Below, piece after piece: positions 35,497 to 44,737 of a DNA stretch of 54,524 nt. Location of the stretch: positions 1-54,524 of the forward strand of contig JAUVEU010000014.1 of assembly GCA_030594645.1 (NCBI GenBank). The letters are read 5' to 3'. Origin of the DNA: Candidatus Aegiribacteria sp. (lineage in GTDB: Bacteria > Fermentibacterota > Fermentibacteria > Fermentibacterales > JCC-6). Position 1 is the stretch's first letter. Each line of letters starts with the position of its first letter. The notes below the pieces were generated by a model. It was given only the letters and a program-made list of their open reading frames with translations. It had not been told where the DNA came from and searched no databases. The position numbers and the translations under genes are program-made.

Positions 35497-36705
35497 ATGC
35501 GGCTCAGAAAACTGCACCTTGTAACTGATGAGGACTGGCAGAAAGAGCTTGCAGCTATCGGTGCTGATCCTGAAACATGGGACAGGCTCTCGCTTAAATG
35601 CAGAGTGATTGCTTTTTCCACAGGATATCTTCCTGCAGCAGCAGCTAATATTCTGAAGCAGTGCATGCTTTCGGGCGGAGCAGATGCTATCGTTTCCCGA
35701 GGATCAGTATCCTGCAGTATCAAAGAAACTGAAGCGATGATAATCGGGACGCCCAGGCAGATTCTACGGGGTTGCGCATCTCTTGAAGGGCAGCCCTTCG
35801 ATCTTCCGGCACTGTCAGGTGACTTGAGAGAGGCGCTTGATGATTTTCCTGAGATTCCTGACATAATACACTCTCGAAATAAAGTTCTTGATTTCCGCAG
35901 GAAACCATTGATAATGGGAATACTGAATGTCACTCCGGATTCTTTTTCTGATGGAGGCAGATATCTGAATACGGATGATGCTTTGATTCATGCAAGGCAG
36001 ATGGTTAGTCAGGGTGCGGATATAATTGACATAGGAGCTGAATCAACACGTCCGGGATCTCTTCCTGTTCCAGCGGATATTCAGCTTGATCGTCTTCTCC
36101 CGATTATAGAGTCTCTCAGCTCTGATTGTGAAGCTGTTATCTCAATTGATACAGCAAATGCTTCTGTTGCCGGCACGGTCCTGTCCGCAGGAGCTTCCAT
36201 GATTAATGATGTTTCCGCTCTGTCTGATCCTGTCATGGCGCAGACAGTTGCAGAAGCGGAGGTTCCTCTTGTTCTGATGCACATGAAAGGCACCCCGGAG
36301 ACTATGCAGGATAATCCTGTATATATAGATGTTATCGAGGATATATATTCTTTTCTTGAAGAACGAATTAAAGCAGCGGAAGAAGCGGGAATACGAAGGG
36401 AAAGGATTATCATTGATCCTGGAATTGGATTCGGGAAAAGACTGGAGGATAACCTTCGCATTATATCCAGGCTTGAGGAGTTCAGATGGCTGGGATGCAG
36501 AGTTCTGCTTGGTCACTCACGAAAGAGTTTTATCGGTCAGTTGACTGGCAGGAAAGATCCTTCCGAAAGGGAGATTGGTTCCCATGCGGTTACGGCCTTA
36601 TCTTCAGGCAGCGCTGACATTGTACGAGTGCATGATGTAGAAGGCACAGCTCAGGTACTTCGGATCACCCGCGCAATGAAATACGGTACGAGGACGTCAG
36701 GTTAG
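35497..36705 (+). CDS. folP: Dihydropteroate synthase with about 135-residue N-terminal extension
   Basis: 402 aa, about 120 longer than typical DHPS. The catalytic TIM barrel begins near residue 137 with PLIMGILNVTPDSFSDGG, then DIIDIGAESTRPGS, DTANASVAGTVL, INDVSAL, PLVLMHMKGTPETMQ, IIIDPGIGFGK and LLGHSRKSFIG. The extension (MRLRKLHLVTDEDWQ to IHSRNKVLD) has no motif I know but resembles the extended DHPS of some deep-branching bacteria. ATG directly follows the folE stop. Confidence 0.94.
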   Translation: MRLRKLHLVTDEDWQKELAAIGADPETWDRLSLKCRVIAFSTGYLPAAAANILKQCMLSGGADAIVSRGSVSCSIKETEAMIIGTPRQILRGCASLEGQPFDLPALSGDLREALDDFPEIPDIIHSRNKVLDFRRKPLIMGILNVTPDSFSDGGRYLNTDDALIHARQMVSQGADIIDIGAESTRPGSLPVPADIQLDRLLPIIESLSSDCEAVISIDTANASVAGTVLSAGASMINDVSALSDPVMAQTVAEAEVPLVLMHMKGTPETMQDNPVYIDVIEDIYSFLEERIKAAEEAGIRRERIIIDPGIGFGKRLEDNLRIISRLEEFRWLGCRVLLGHSRKSFIGQLTGRKDPSEREIGSHAVTALSSGSADIVRVHDVEGTAQVLRITRAMKYGTRTSG

Positions 36706-36720
36706 GGGTAGCGGAGCAAA

Positions 36721-37530
36721 ATGATACAACCGCTTGGTCATGCAATTATAAGTGGATTCTGGCTTGCCCAGCTTGCGAATATAATCATAATAGCTTTTGC
36801 TGTTAGAATGCTGCTGAAATACCTCTGGCATACACCGGCAATGCCGGTCATTCTTATGTTCATTATTCTGATCCTGTTCGCGAATATTCTTGGTGGACTT
36901 GGATTTTTCACATTCATCTATCTTCTCCAGAACCTGACTCCGCTTCTCTTTATTGCGATAGTTGTGATATTCCATGAGGAGATTAAGGACGTCCTGGGAA
37001 CCATGGGGCGAAACCTCAGAAAATTCTATGGTCACGCGGATATACTGGAGCAAAGTACAATTGAAGCACTTGTGGAATCCTGTGTTCTTCTGAGAAAGCA
37101 CCGGCTCGGAGGACTATTTGTAATTGAAAGGGAGGAATCCCTCGAGAAAGTGTATGGTGATCCAGTTCTGCTGAACAAGCTCAAGATTGATCCCCCATTG
37201 ATAGCTGCAATGCTGCAACCTCCTGGAGTGCTGCATGATGGGGCAATTATTATTAATAATGGTACCATTGTTGGAGCGAGAGCAATTCTTCCTCTCTCAA
37301 GAAAAACATTTTTCGGCAGATCAAAATCCAACAGGCCAAGACCTGCTCTTGGTACGCGTCACAGGGCAGCAATAGGAATTACTGAAGTATCAGATGCAAT
37401 TGCAGTTGTTGTCAGTGAGGAAACGGGTAATTTCAGTATTGCTCACGGAGGAATACTCGAGGAAGCTTTCCCGCAGGATAAGTTCAACAAGAGATTGATA
37501 GAACTGACTTCTGCCAGAGAAGACGTATAA
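36721..37530 (+). CDS. cdaA: Diadenylate cyclase (c-di-AMP synthase) CdaA
   Basis: 269 aa. Three N-terminal membrane helices (to about 85), then the DAC domain with DGAIIINNGTIVGARAIL (DGA motif) and GTRHRAAIGITE (RHR motif). Makes c-di-AMP from two ATP at the membrane. The folP-cdaA order is typical of Bacteroidetes-related genomes. The usual partner cdaR (YbbR domain) is absent; the next gene is a degenerate prenyl-synthase-like protein. Confidence 0.94.
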   Translation: MIQPLGHAIISGFWLAQLANIIIIAFAVRMLLKYLWHTPAMPVILMFIILILFANILGGLGFFTFIYLLQNLTPLLFIAIVVIFHEEIKDVLGTMGRNLRKFYGHADILEQSTIEALVESCVLLRKHRLGGLFVIEREESLEKVYGDPVLLNKLKIDPPLIAAMLQPPGVLHDGAIIINNGTIVGARAILPLSRKTFFGRSKSNRPRPALGTRHRAAIGITEVSDAIAVVVSEETGNFSIAHGGILEEAFPQDKFNKRLIELTSAREDV

Positions 37531-37532
37531 CT

Positions 37533-38324
37533 TTGCTTGAAAAACTGAAAAGTGAACTTGGTGATACTGTTCTGAGCGTGATCAACAGGGCTACGATTGA
37601 CATTCCTTCTCCTTTCCAGAAAGCTCTTCACTCATGTGTAACGCACAGTGATCATCTCGAAATCAGTCTCCTGGCGTGTGCTGCTTCGGAATGGTGTGGC
37701 TGTCCGCGAGCTACCGGGATGCCTGTCGCAGTGGCTGCACTGATGCTGCGGGCAGGTATTTCAGTACATCTTTCTCTTCCTGGTTTTGTAGCCATGCATG
37801 ACAGCGTTCCCGATCTCCTTGAAAAACGTGATGATGTTACGGCAATTCTTGCGGGAGATGCTCTGCTTGCTCTTGCAATGGAGCATATTGCGGAAAATGG
37901 TGGTCGACATGCCACAAGATTGCTTTCAGAAGCAGTCCGAGCTACCGGGGCAAATGGAATGCTTGCAGGACTGTCGCTCAAACTTGATCAGCAGGAGGAA
38001 GATATTTCCCTTGTACCTGACGGAAGGTCTATATGGGAAATCACCAGCGGACAAATAGCACGATTTGCTGCACAAGGGGGTGCTTTACTTGCTGGAGCTT
38101 CTGACACGATGCTTGATGATGCTGCGCAGATAGGGTTGCTTACCGGTCGGGCCTGGTATCTTGTTGAAAATGCTGAATCCTCATCAGAGAAGAGAGACGG
38201 AAGAAATCCCATGTTCGAAGCTCGAACCCTTATGGAGGAGGCCGAAACAATAACCGGACACGGCCCGGAAGCAAACCTTTTCCATTCAATCATGTATCTA
38301 TCCAACTTCTTCTCAGGGACGTAG
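37533..38324 (+). CDS. Degenerate polyprenyl-synthetase-fold protein (predicted pseudoenzyme)
   Basis: 263 aa, TTG start two bases after cdaA. The all-helical layout and LEKRDDVTAILAGDALLALA match the isoprenyl diphosphate synthase fold, where ILAGDALL follows the first Asp-rich motif. The first DDxxD is reduced to MHDSVPD, and the second (expected after GALLAGAS...IGLLTGRAWY) is lost to LVENAESS. Prenyl transfer is therefore unlikely. The last codons (S-G-T-stop) are formed by the left end of the RAYT element, so the native C-terminus may have been altered. Fold assignment by motif only. Confidence 0.6.
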   Translation: MLEKLKSELGDTVLSVINRATIDIPSPFQKALHSCVTHSDHLEISLLACAASEWCGCPRATGMPVAVAALMLRAGISVHLSLPGFVAMHDSVPDLLEKRDDVTAILAGDALLALAMEHIAENGGRHATRLLSEAVRATGANGMLAGLSLKLDQQEEDISLVPDGRSIWEITSGQIARFAAQGGALLAGASDTMLDDAAQIGLLTGRAWYLVENAESSSEKRDGRNPMFEARTLMEEAETITGHGPEANLFHSIMYLSNFFSGT

Positions 38325-38342
38325 CACACTTCTTCAACTTAT
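38315..38342 (+). repeat. Left inverted repeat of RAYT element
   Basis: AGGGACGTAGCACACTTC then TTCAACTTAT. It contains the TAG stop (38322-38324) of the upstream gene. Pairs with 39561-39589. Confidence 0.78.
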
Positions 38343-38463
38343 ATGTCGTAATAATATAGTATTATTAATATATATGAATTAGTATGCATAATTATCTCTA
38401 TTTCGTTCAATAACAATAATGACACTTGAAATTTGAGCGAATTATTTGTACACTAATAGTATC

Positions 38464-39486
38464 ATGCCAAGGACAAACCGATTGGATTGGAAGAATGCAG
38501 TACACCATGTCATAGCACGTGGTATTGAAAAGGGGTCTATCTTTAAGGACGACAGGGACAGGAAACGGTTCGTCTCTCGTCTTGAAAAGTGCGTAGATCA
38601 GACAGGGATTACAGTATATGCCTGGGCATTGATGTCAAATCATGTCCACTTTCTTCTCCGTACAGGCGATATACCGTTATCAAAATTCATGCAGAAACTG
38701 TTGACAGGGCATGCAATTTATTTCAATCATAAGTATGACAGAGCAGGTCATCTGTTTCAGAACAGATACAGATCAATACTTGTTCAAGCTGATCGGTACT
38801 TGTTGAAACTTATACGATACATTCATCTCAACCCTCTTAAGGCTGGAATTGTGACGAGTCTTGAAGAGTTAGGGAGATATCCATGGACTGGTCATATAGG
38901 AATCCTTTCTGAAGGGTTTTACCCTTGGCAGGCATCAAAAGAAGTTCGTGATTTGATATCAGATCACAGAAACGAAAAGATAATTCAGTATCTTAAGTTC
39001 ATTGAGGAAGATGAAAGTGTTCCAGTCGTATCTGACAGTGAATTGAATGAAGGTTCATATCTTCTTGGTTCTAAAGGACTAATTTCGCCTGAGGAAGCAA
39101 GAGAACAGAAAATAAGTGATCACACTCAACATAGAATACTTGGAGACATTGATTTCGCCAGGCAGATCTATACCAGGATCAAAGACCAACAAGGCTCATT
39201 TCTAAGGAATCGTGAACGCGAACACGAGATAATTGATAAACTTCTGGAATTCATGAATGAATATTGGGGTATAACTCATATAACCCTGATTTCAAAAGGT
39301 AGAAGTAGAGCTTCATCAAGAGCGAGGGAATTCATGAGTTATACACTTGTGAATCAACTGGGGATGAGTCTTGTCGATACAGGTAAAATACTGAATTTGA
39401 GTGCTCAAGGAGTTCTATCTGCTGCACGGCGATTCAAATTAACGGATGAATTGAAGTCCGCAATTCATAGAATAACAGAAACATAA
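38464..39486 (+). CDS. REP-associated tyrosine transposase (Y1_Tnp, IS200-like)
   Basis: 340 aa. HUH-family nuclease with the metal-binding His pair in SNHVHFLL and candidate catalytic tyrosine in LKLIRYIHLNPLKAG, plus AGHLFQNRYRSI and the N-terminal WKNAVHHVIARGIEKGSIF typical of TnpA-REP proteins. The C-terminal 100 residues hold a DnaA/HTH-like region (SARAREF to LSAQGVLSAARRF). ATG 38464 chosen over TTG 38446; no clear ribosome binding site. The frame is intact. Confidence 0.92.
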   Translation: MPRTNRLDWKNAVHHVIARGIEKGSIFKDDRDRKRFVSRLEKCVDQTGITVYAWALMSNHVHFLLRTGDIPLSKFMQKLLTGHAIYFNHKYDRAGHLFQNRYRSILVQADRYLLKLIRYIHLNPLKAGIVTSLEELGRYPWTGHIGILSEGFYPWQASKEVRDLISDHRNEKIIQYLKFIEEDESVPVVSDSELNEGSYLLGSKGLISPEEAREQKISDHTQHRILGDIDFARQIYTRIKDQQGSFLRNREREHEIIDKLLEFMNEYWGITHITLISKGRSRASSRAREFMSYTLVNQLGMSLVDTGKILNLSAQGVLSAARRFKLTDELKSAIHRITET

Positions 39487-39560
39487 CCTTGTATCACATA
39501 TCTTCATTTCATTTATTCAATAACATAATTAGTCATAATTCAAAGAAGGAATTATTTTCC

Positions 39561-39589
39561 GTAAGTTGATGAAGTGTGGTGCGTCCCCT
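39561..39589 (-). repeat. Right inverted repeat of RAYT element
   Basis: GTAAGTTGATGAAGTGTGG followed by TGCGTCCCCT. Its outer edge overlaps the TAG stop of priA (39588-39590). Confidence 0.78.
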
Positions 39590-41990
39590 ATAGGAGGTTG
39601 TGTGGGTCTACATCAACTTCCAGACGCACACCCTGGTGCTGTATTTTTTCAAACTGTTTTCTAATTCTCTTTGACAATTCAGCCAGCGATTTCCTTGATG
39701 ATGATCTGGCAAGTGCGCTCCATCTCCATCGTCTGTTGATTCTGGGGAAAGCAGCTTCCTGCGCAGAAGAAATATTTACATTTTCGATCTGAATTCCCAT
39801 TACACTGGAACGTGCAGCTTTGCGGACTTTTTCCTTATCCAGCCCGCTCCAGACAAATCTGATGAGATTCCCGAAAGGTGGATATCCGAAAGCTTTTCGA
39901 ATCTTACTCTCTGAATCCCAGAAATCTTTGTAATCATGTCTTGCGGCGGTCCTGATGGTTGTGTTCTCAATATCAAAAGTCTGCAGAACAACCTCTCCGG
40001 GAATAGATCCCCTGCCTGCTCTTCCAGCAACCTGAAGGATCAGCTGGAAAGTTTTCTCAGCTGCTCGAAAATCGGGGAAGGCAAGGCCCATATCCGCAGC
40101 GATTATTCCAACCAGAGTTACTCCCGGGAAATCGTGTCCCTTTGCGACCATCTGGGTTCCGAGAAGTACGTCTCCGCCTCCCTGTGCGAACGAGCCAAGA
40201 ATATCCCAGTGAGCGTTCTTACCCCTTGTTGTATCTGCGTCCATTCTAATGACTCTGGTTTGCGGAAGCAATTTTCCCAGAGCTTCTTCTACTTTCTGTA
40301 TTCCAGGACCCATATGAGAGAATTCATTAAAACCGCATTTCGGACATTTTCTTAAAGCTGCTTTCCAGTGTCCGCAATAGTGACATCTGAGAACCTGTCC
40401 CTTTCTATGGTAGGTAAGGGTTACACCGCAGTTGGGGCATTCCTCGCGGTGTCCGCAGTTCCTGCACATCTGCGTTGGAGAGAAACCTCTTCTGTTTATG
40501 AGAACAATACATTGTTCTCCCTTTGCTGTTCTTTTACCTATTCCGCTCAGAAGTTCTTTTGAAAGAAGAGGATGCTTCATCCTGCCGGCGTTAACCAGGA
40601 TGGTTTCCGGCATAGGGAGATCGTCTATTCTGTCCTCAAGCTCCAAAAGCTTGTACCTGCCTTTAACAGCGTTTCCATAGGATTCCATAGAGGGGCTTGC
40701 TGATCCAAGAATGACTGGAATACTCTCTCTCATACTTCTGACAACAGCGATATCACGGCCGTTGTATCTTGGCAGTTCGTTCTGCTTGTAACTGCTGTCA
40801 TGTTCCTCATCAACAACGATTATTCCAGTATTCGGCAGCGGAGCGAAGATCGCGCTTCGGGGTCCGATCACGATTTTTCTTTTGCCCTGTTTGGCAAGGT
40901 TCCAGCTGTCCAGCCTCTCTCCAGGGGTCATCCCGCTGTGAAGTACCGTTACCAGCCCTGGAAACCTTCTGCTGAATCGTGAAACAGTAAGAGGAGTGAG
41001 CGAGATTTCCGGAACAAGGACAAGAGCATTGCGGCCTTTTTTGATTACTTCGGAGATCGCTTTCAGGTACACTTCTGTCTTTCCACTTCCCGTAACACCA
41101 TGGAGAAGAAAAACAGAACCCCTGTTCAAGCTCCCGCAAATGCTTTCCAGCGCAGCTTTCTGCTGTTTCGAGAGAGTTGGAATCTTCTTTTCGTCCTCAA
41201 TATCGATATTAGTAAAAGGTTCTCTATACTTTCTTCTGTAAAATTCCCTGATGAGCTTCTTGCTGATGAGAGCTCTAATAGAAGAATGGTTGGCTCCTGT
41301 TGCCATAAGCAGCTGTCTGCGGGGGACAGCTGCTTCAGAAGTGGCCAGATAAAGCAGAATTTCAGCCTGCTTCGGAGCGCGCTTCCTGATTGCCTCAGCT
41401 TTAACGGTCAGGTTCGGAGTATTGCTGAAGGGTTCTATCATCCTTTCTCGAACGGGTTTCGGTTCTGATACAGGTTTCCATAATATCCGGATTATTCCGT
41501 CCGTTTCCATCTGAGCCAGATGCTGTTCAAAGGGGAATTGTCTGTTCAGATTGTCTTTCAGTATTCTGACCGGAACCGCCCTTCCCAAAGGAAGCAATTC
41601 GCTGAGCGGATTAGATGGATCAAGTTTATCAAGAAGTATGATGTTTTTCTCCGCTTTGCCTGAAATTCCAGGAGGGTGCGCTGCGGCCATCATCATTCCG
41701 GGGGGCGCCTGATAGTATTCTGCAGCCCATTGGACGAGTTCAAGAATATTCGGTGGAAGCAGGGGAGATGTATCCAGTCTTGCGAGGACGTTCTTTATAC
41801 TGATATTCGCAGCGCTGCGGGTGATTCCCCAGATGTATCCGATGACCCTGTTTTTTCCAAGAGGTACGATGACCCTGCAGCCAACGGGATTTCCGCTATC
41901 CATTTTCTCAGGCAGACGGTATGTATAAGTGTTCCATAAAGGCCGATTGAGGGCTACTTCGATAAGTCTTCCCTGTTTTTTATCGTTCAC
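39588..41990 (-). CDS. priA: Primosomal protein N' (PriA helicase)
   Basis: 800 aa from the GTG at 41990, which overlaps the upstream TGA. A longer frame to 42200 only reads antiphase inside the deaminase gene. N-terminal 3'-DNA-binding domain (PLWNTYTYRLPEKM), Walker A GVTGSGKTEVYL, DEEHDSSYKQ, eight zinc cysteines between CRNCGHREECPNCG and CPKCG, LLGTQMVAKGHDFPGVTLVG and GRAGRGSIPGEVVLQT. Restarts stalled replication forks. Confidence 0.96.
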   Translation of the reverse strand: MNDKKQGRLIEVALNRPLWNTYTYRLPEKMDSGNPVGCRVIVPLGKNRVIGYIWGITRSAANISIKNVLARLDTSPLLPPNILELVQWAAEYYQAPPGMMMAAAHPPGISGKAEKNIILLDKLDPSNPLSELLPLGRAVPVRILKDNLNRQFPFEQHLAQMETDGIIRILWKPVSEPKPVRERMIEPFSNTPNLTVKAEAIRKRAPKQAEILLYLATSEAAVPRRQLLMATGANHSSIRALISKKLIREFYRRKYREPFTNIDIEDEKKIPTLSKQQKAALESICGSLNRGSVFLLHGVTGSGKTEVYLKAISEVIKKGRNALVLVPEISLTPLTVSRFSRRFPGLVTVLHSGMTPGERLDSWNLAKQGKRKIVIGPRSAIFAPLPNTGIIVVDEEHDSSYKQNELPRYNGRDIAVVRSMRESIPVILGSASPSMESYGNAVKGRYKLLELEDRIDDLPMPETILVNAGRMKHPLLSKELLSGIGKRTAKGEQCIVLINRRGFSPTQMCRNCGHREECPNCGVTLTYHRKGQVLRCHYCGHWKAALRKCPKCGFNEFSHMGPGIQKVEEALGKLLPQTRVIRMDADTTRGKNAHWDILGSFAQGGGDVLLGTQMVAKGHDFPGVTLVGIIAADMGLAFPDFRAAEKTFQLILQVAGRAGRGSIPGEVVLQTFDIENTTIRTAARHDYKDFWDSESKIRKAFGYPPFGNLIRFVWSGLDKEKVRKAARSSVMGIQIENVNISSAQEAAFPRINRRWRWSALARSSSRKSLAELSKRIRKQFEKIQHQGVRLEVDVDPHNLL

Positions 41991-43303
41991 AGTGATGCAG
42001 ATTTCCCTGATATTTGAAAGGCTTTTTGATGCACTTCCCGCCTTGCCTTGCCGATTCCCATCGGGAGTTTGGGCAGTGTTGGAAAGAAACCGTCCTGATA
42101 GACAATTCTGCCATCGATAATTGTCAGCCTTACCCTTGATGGCCAATCCAGCTCCAGAAGATAACGGACAGGATCCTCCGCGAGTGTAAGTTCCTCCCAT
42201 TCTTCAGCAGAAGGTTCTATAAGAACCAGATCAGCAGCGTACCCGGGCGCTAGTGTTCCAACGTTATCCCATCCCAGGGCATTTGCGGCTGAGGAGGTGA
42301 TGGATCGGAACCAGAAATCTGAAGGGAGAGATGACGGAGAGCCGGTTACTGATGCGATACCCATTGCAAGCCGGGCATCACCTGCCGCGTCAAGGCGATT
42401 GTTACATGCAGCTCCATCACTGCCCAGCGTGACACGTATATGTGATTCCACAAGATCTGGAATATTTGCGATCCCGCTGCCCAGTTTTAGATTTGCCCAC
42501 GGACAGTGCGCTACAGTAGTATTCGATTTACTGAGTATCTCCTGTTCTCCCTCCAGTAGATGAACGCAGTGTGCAAGAATCGTATCAGGTCCAATGAAAC
42601 CCCGGTTTTGCAGGTAATGGATATTGCCTCCGGCTTCCATAATCGAAGGGTGATTCATCTCGTCTGATGTTTCTGCAGCATGAGTAGTTCTTTTCACTCC
42701 TGCAGGAAGATCCGAAAGCCAGCTCCAGATATCATCTGAGCAGGAGAGTGCGAATCTTGGCGCATAAATGTAATCGACAAGATCACCACAGGCATTCCTT
42801 ACCCGGTTGGTTTCTTCCTTCAGCCATGAAAGGTTTTCAGTGGTATACTCCGGCCCGATATCCATAAGAGCATTACCCGCAAGAGCCCTGACTCCTGAGC
42901 TTCTGAGGATGTCAACTGTGATTTCCGAGTGTCTGAGAATACCCATATCAAGAAGCCCGGTGCACCCTGACGCAAAGAGTTCCCCAAGTGATTGAATCAC
43001 TGAAACCGCAAGTGTGTTTCGTGAATGGGCTCCCTCAAGATGCCATATTCTGTCGAACAGCCAGGGAAGAAGAGATCGACCCTCTGCCATACCCCGAAAA
43101 AGGGTTTGTCCAAGATGAATGTGTGATTGAATAAGACCAGGTACAGCGATACAGTTATTCCATTTTCCATCGCGTGTTTCTCCAGTTATGGAAGTGATAC
43201 TGCCGTTATCCACCTCAATGGAGAAAGCTTCCAGCCTGAGAAATCCGTCATCCATTATTCCCGCTACATCATACTTTTGTTTCATGTGGTTATTATGTAT
43301 CAT
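41987..43303 (-). CDS. Amidohydrolase of the MTA/SAH deaminase (MtaD/SsnA) group
   Basis: 438 aa metal-dependent deaminase with the HxH pair in IQSHIHLGQTLFRGM, HAAETSDE, ILAHCVHL and TLGSDGAACNNRLD. The layout fits 5'-methylthioadenosine / S-adenosylhomocysteine deaminases; other adenine- or guanine-type deaminases are possible. The product inosyl compound could feed the PNP and Hpt also encoded here. Overlaps priA by 4 bp (GTGA). Confidence 0.85.
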   Translation of the reverse strand: MIHNNHMKQKYDVAGIMDDGFLRLEAFSIEVDNGSITSITGETRDGKWNNCIAVPGLIQSHIHLGQTLFRGMAEGRSLLPWLFDRIWHLEGAHSRNTLAVSVIQSLGELFASGCTGLLDMGILRHSEITVDILRSSGVRALAGNALMDIGPEYTTENLSWLKEETNRVRNACGDLVDYIYAPRFALSCSDDIWSWLSDLPAGVKRTTHAAETSDEMNHPSIMEAGGNIHYLQNRGFIGPDTILAHCVHLLEGEQEILSKSNTTVAHCPWANLKLGSGIANIPDLVESHIRVTLGSDGAACNNRLDAAGDARLAMGIASVTGSPSSLPSDFWFRSITSSAANALGWDNVGTLAPGYAADLVLIEPSAEEWEELTLAEDPVRYLLELDWPSRVRLTIIDGRIVYQDGFFPTLPKLPMGIGKARREVHQKAFQISGKSASL

Positions 43304-43420
43304 TTCCAGTCAACATGAAAACAGTTATATGAATTCCGGGACAGATTAAGCCGTTCTTATTAGATTCCCTATTGTACGATTATGGAGATACTCCCTTTAT
43401 TCTCAGTAAAGGAGCTTTCA

Positions 43421-44737
43421 ATGAAAAGTGGAATCCTGCTGCTGATCCTTGCCGCAGCATTTGCAACAGCAGCTGAATTCGAGGTGAGGCATCTGGATAA
43501 TGGCCTGACCGTAATAGTCAGTTCTGATGATATATCACCAGTAGTGACAATCTGCATTGCCGTAAAAACCGGTGCGACATGTGAGACTCCTGAGACAAAC
43601 GGTCTTGCTCATTTCTACGAACACATGTTTTTCAAGGGGAATTCCGCTCTCCCGGATCAGACCGCATACAGGCAGAGAATGGGAGAACTGGGAATCATTA
43701 ATAATGGCGCGACTTCTACTGAGAGGGTCTGGTACTACATCACTCTTGGCAGTGACAATTTCGAAGAGGGATTGCAGTTCATGTTCGATGCCATCACTTC
43801 CCCGCTCTTTGACCTGGTCGAGATGGAACGTGAGCGAGATGTCATAATGAACGAGTACGAGCGGAACACGACCCATCCCCTCTGGCTTTTCTGGCTGGCA
43901 CAGGAGCAGATCATTTACGCTGATGCTCCATGGAGACAGAGTGCGATAGGTGTGCCTGAAGTAATACAGGCAGCAGCGCCTCCCGCCATGGAATACTTTC
44001 AGGAGATGTACTACACTCCTGACAATTCCGCTCTCATCATTGCCGGGGATGTGGATTACGAAGAGGCTTTCATGTTTGCAGAACAGCTGTTTTCTCCGTG
44101 GGAGTACGGAGGCCGAAGTAACTACGACATGCTGCCGCGGCTTATAAGTATAGAAAGAGATACAACAGTATATGTGAACAGCCCCTCAGGAACAGGATAT
44201 GTTTCAGTCATATTTGAGGGACCATCAATATCTACTGACCCCGGAGCGAGTTATCCAGCCGATGTATGGGGATCATACCTGGGTCTGATGAGCAGGGAGT
44301 ACTATACGGATCTCGTTACAAATGGTCCTTTCATCAGTATTTCCGGTTCATATTACACACAGCGTTTCTCACCCAGAATCTCGTTTAGCGGTATGGTTCA
44401 TCCCGATCGAGCCGAAGAAGCACTGAACCTTCTGCTTGAAGAGATCGAACAGCTGCAATCACCTGATTACTACGATGCCGGGGGTCTGATTCTTGCAAAG
44501 GAAGAACTTGACCGTCACCGGATAATGGCGGAGGAAACCTCGCAGGATGTGGCTATAGAATCGTTGCCATTCTGGTGGGTTGTAGCGGGAAACCTGGAAT
44601 ATTACATGACTTATTCTGACAGCGTTAACGCAGTTGAACAGGAAGATATTAACTCTTTCCTGGAAACCTGGATAAAGGGGAAACCGCATGCTGCATTCAT
44701 CATGATGCCCCTTGATACAGAGGAGAGTCAGCAATGA
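43421..44737 (+). CDS. M16 zinc peptidase, catalytic subunit (secreted)
   Basis: 438 aa from ATG 43421 (AAAGGAG at seven bases; ATG 43382 is rejected). Signal peptide to about residue 17. Inverted zinc motif H64-FYE-H68, with the distal glutamate region ERDVIMNEYER. The C-terminal M16 half-domain ends with a helical region. Stop overlaps the next ATG. Probably degrades peptides in the periplasm with its partner. Confidence 0.92.
   Translation: MKSGILLLILAAAFATAAEFEVRHLDNGLTVIVSSDDISPVVTICIAVKTGATCETPETNGLAHFYEHMFFKGNSALPDQTAYRQRMGELGIINNGATSTERVWYYITLGSDNFEEGLQFMFDAITSPLFDLVEMERERDVIMNEYERNTTHPLWLFWLAQEQIIYADAPWRQSAIGVPEVIQAAAPPAMEYFQEMYYTPDNSALIIAGDVDYEEAFMFAEQLFSPWEYGGRSNYDMLPRLISIERDTTVYVNSPSGTGYVSVIFEGPSISTDPGASYPADVWGSYLGLMSREYYTDLVTNGPFISISGSYYTQRFSPRISFSGMVHPDRAEEALNLLLEEIEQLQSPDYYDAGGLILAKEELDRHRIMAEETSQDVAIESLPFWWVVAGNLEYYMTYSDSVNAVEQEDINSFLETWIKGKPHAAFIMMPLDTEESQQ

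Larger units (their letters stand above)
38315..39589 (+). mobile_element. RAYT (REP-associated Y1 transposase) element with inverted ends
   Basis: The ends are inverted repeats. 38315-38342 and the complement of 39561-39589 share AGGG(G)ACG, CACACTTC and TCAACTTA with about four differences over 28-29 bases. The transposase gene is inside. The AT-rich flanks both contain TTCAATAACA. The element exactly fills the gap between the stop of the preceding gene and the stop of priA. No target-site duplication was seen, as expected for Y1 enzymes. Confidence 0.75.

Noticed and set aside
41991-42200. N-terminal extension of PriA up to 42200
   Set aside because: It reads out of frame through the 3' end of the deaminase gene and has no PriA-like sequence; the GTG at 41990 gives a normal N-terminus.
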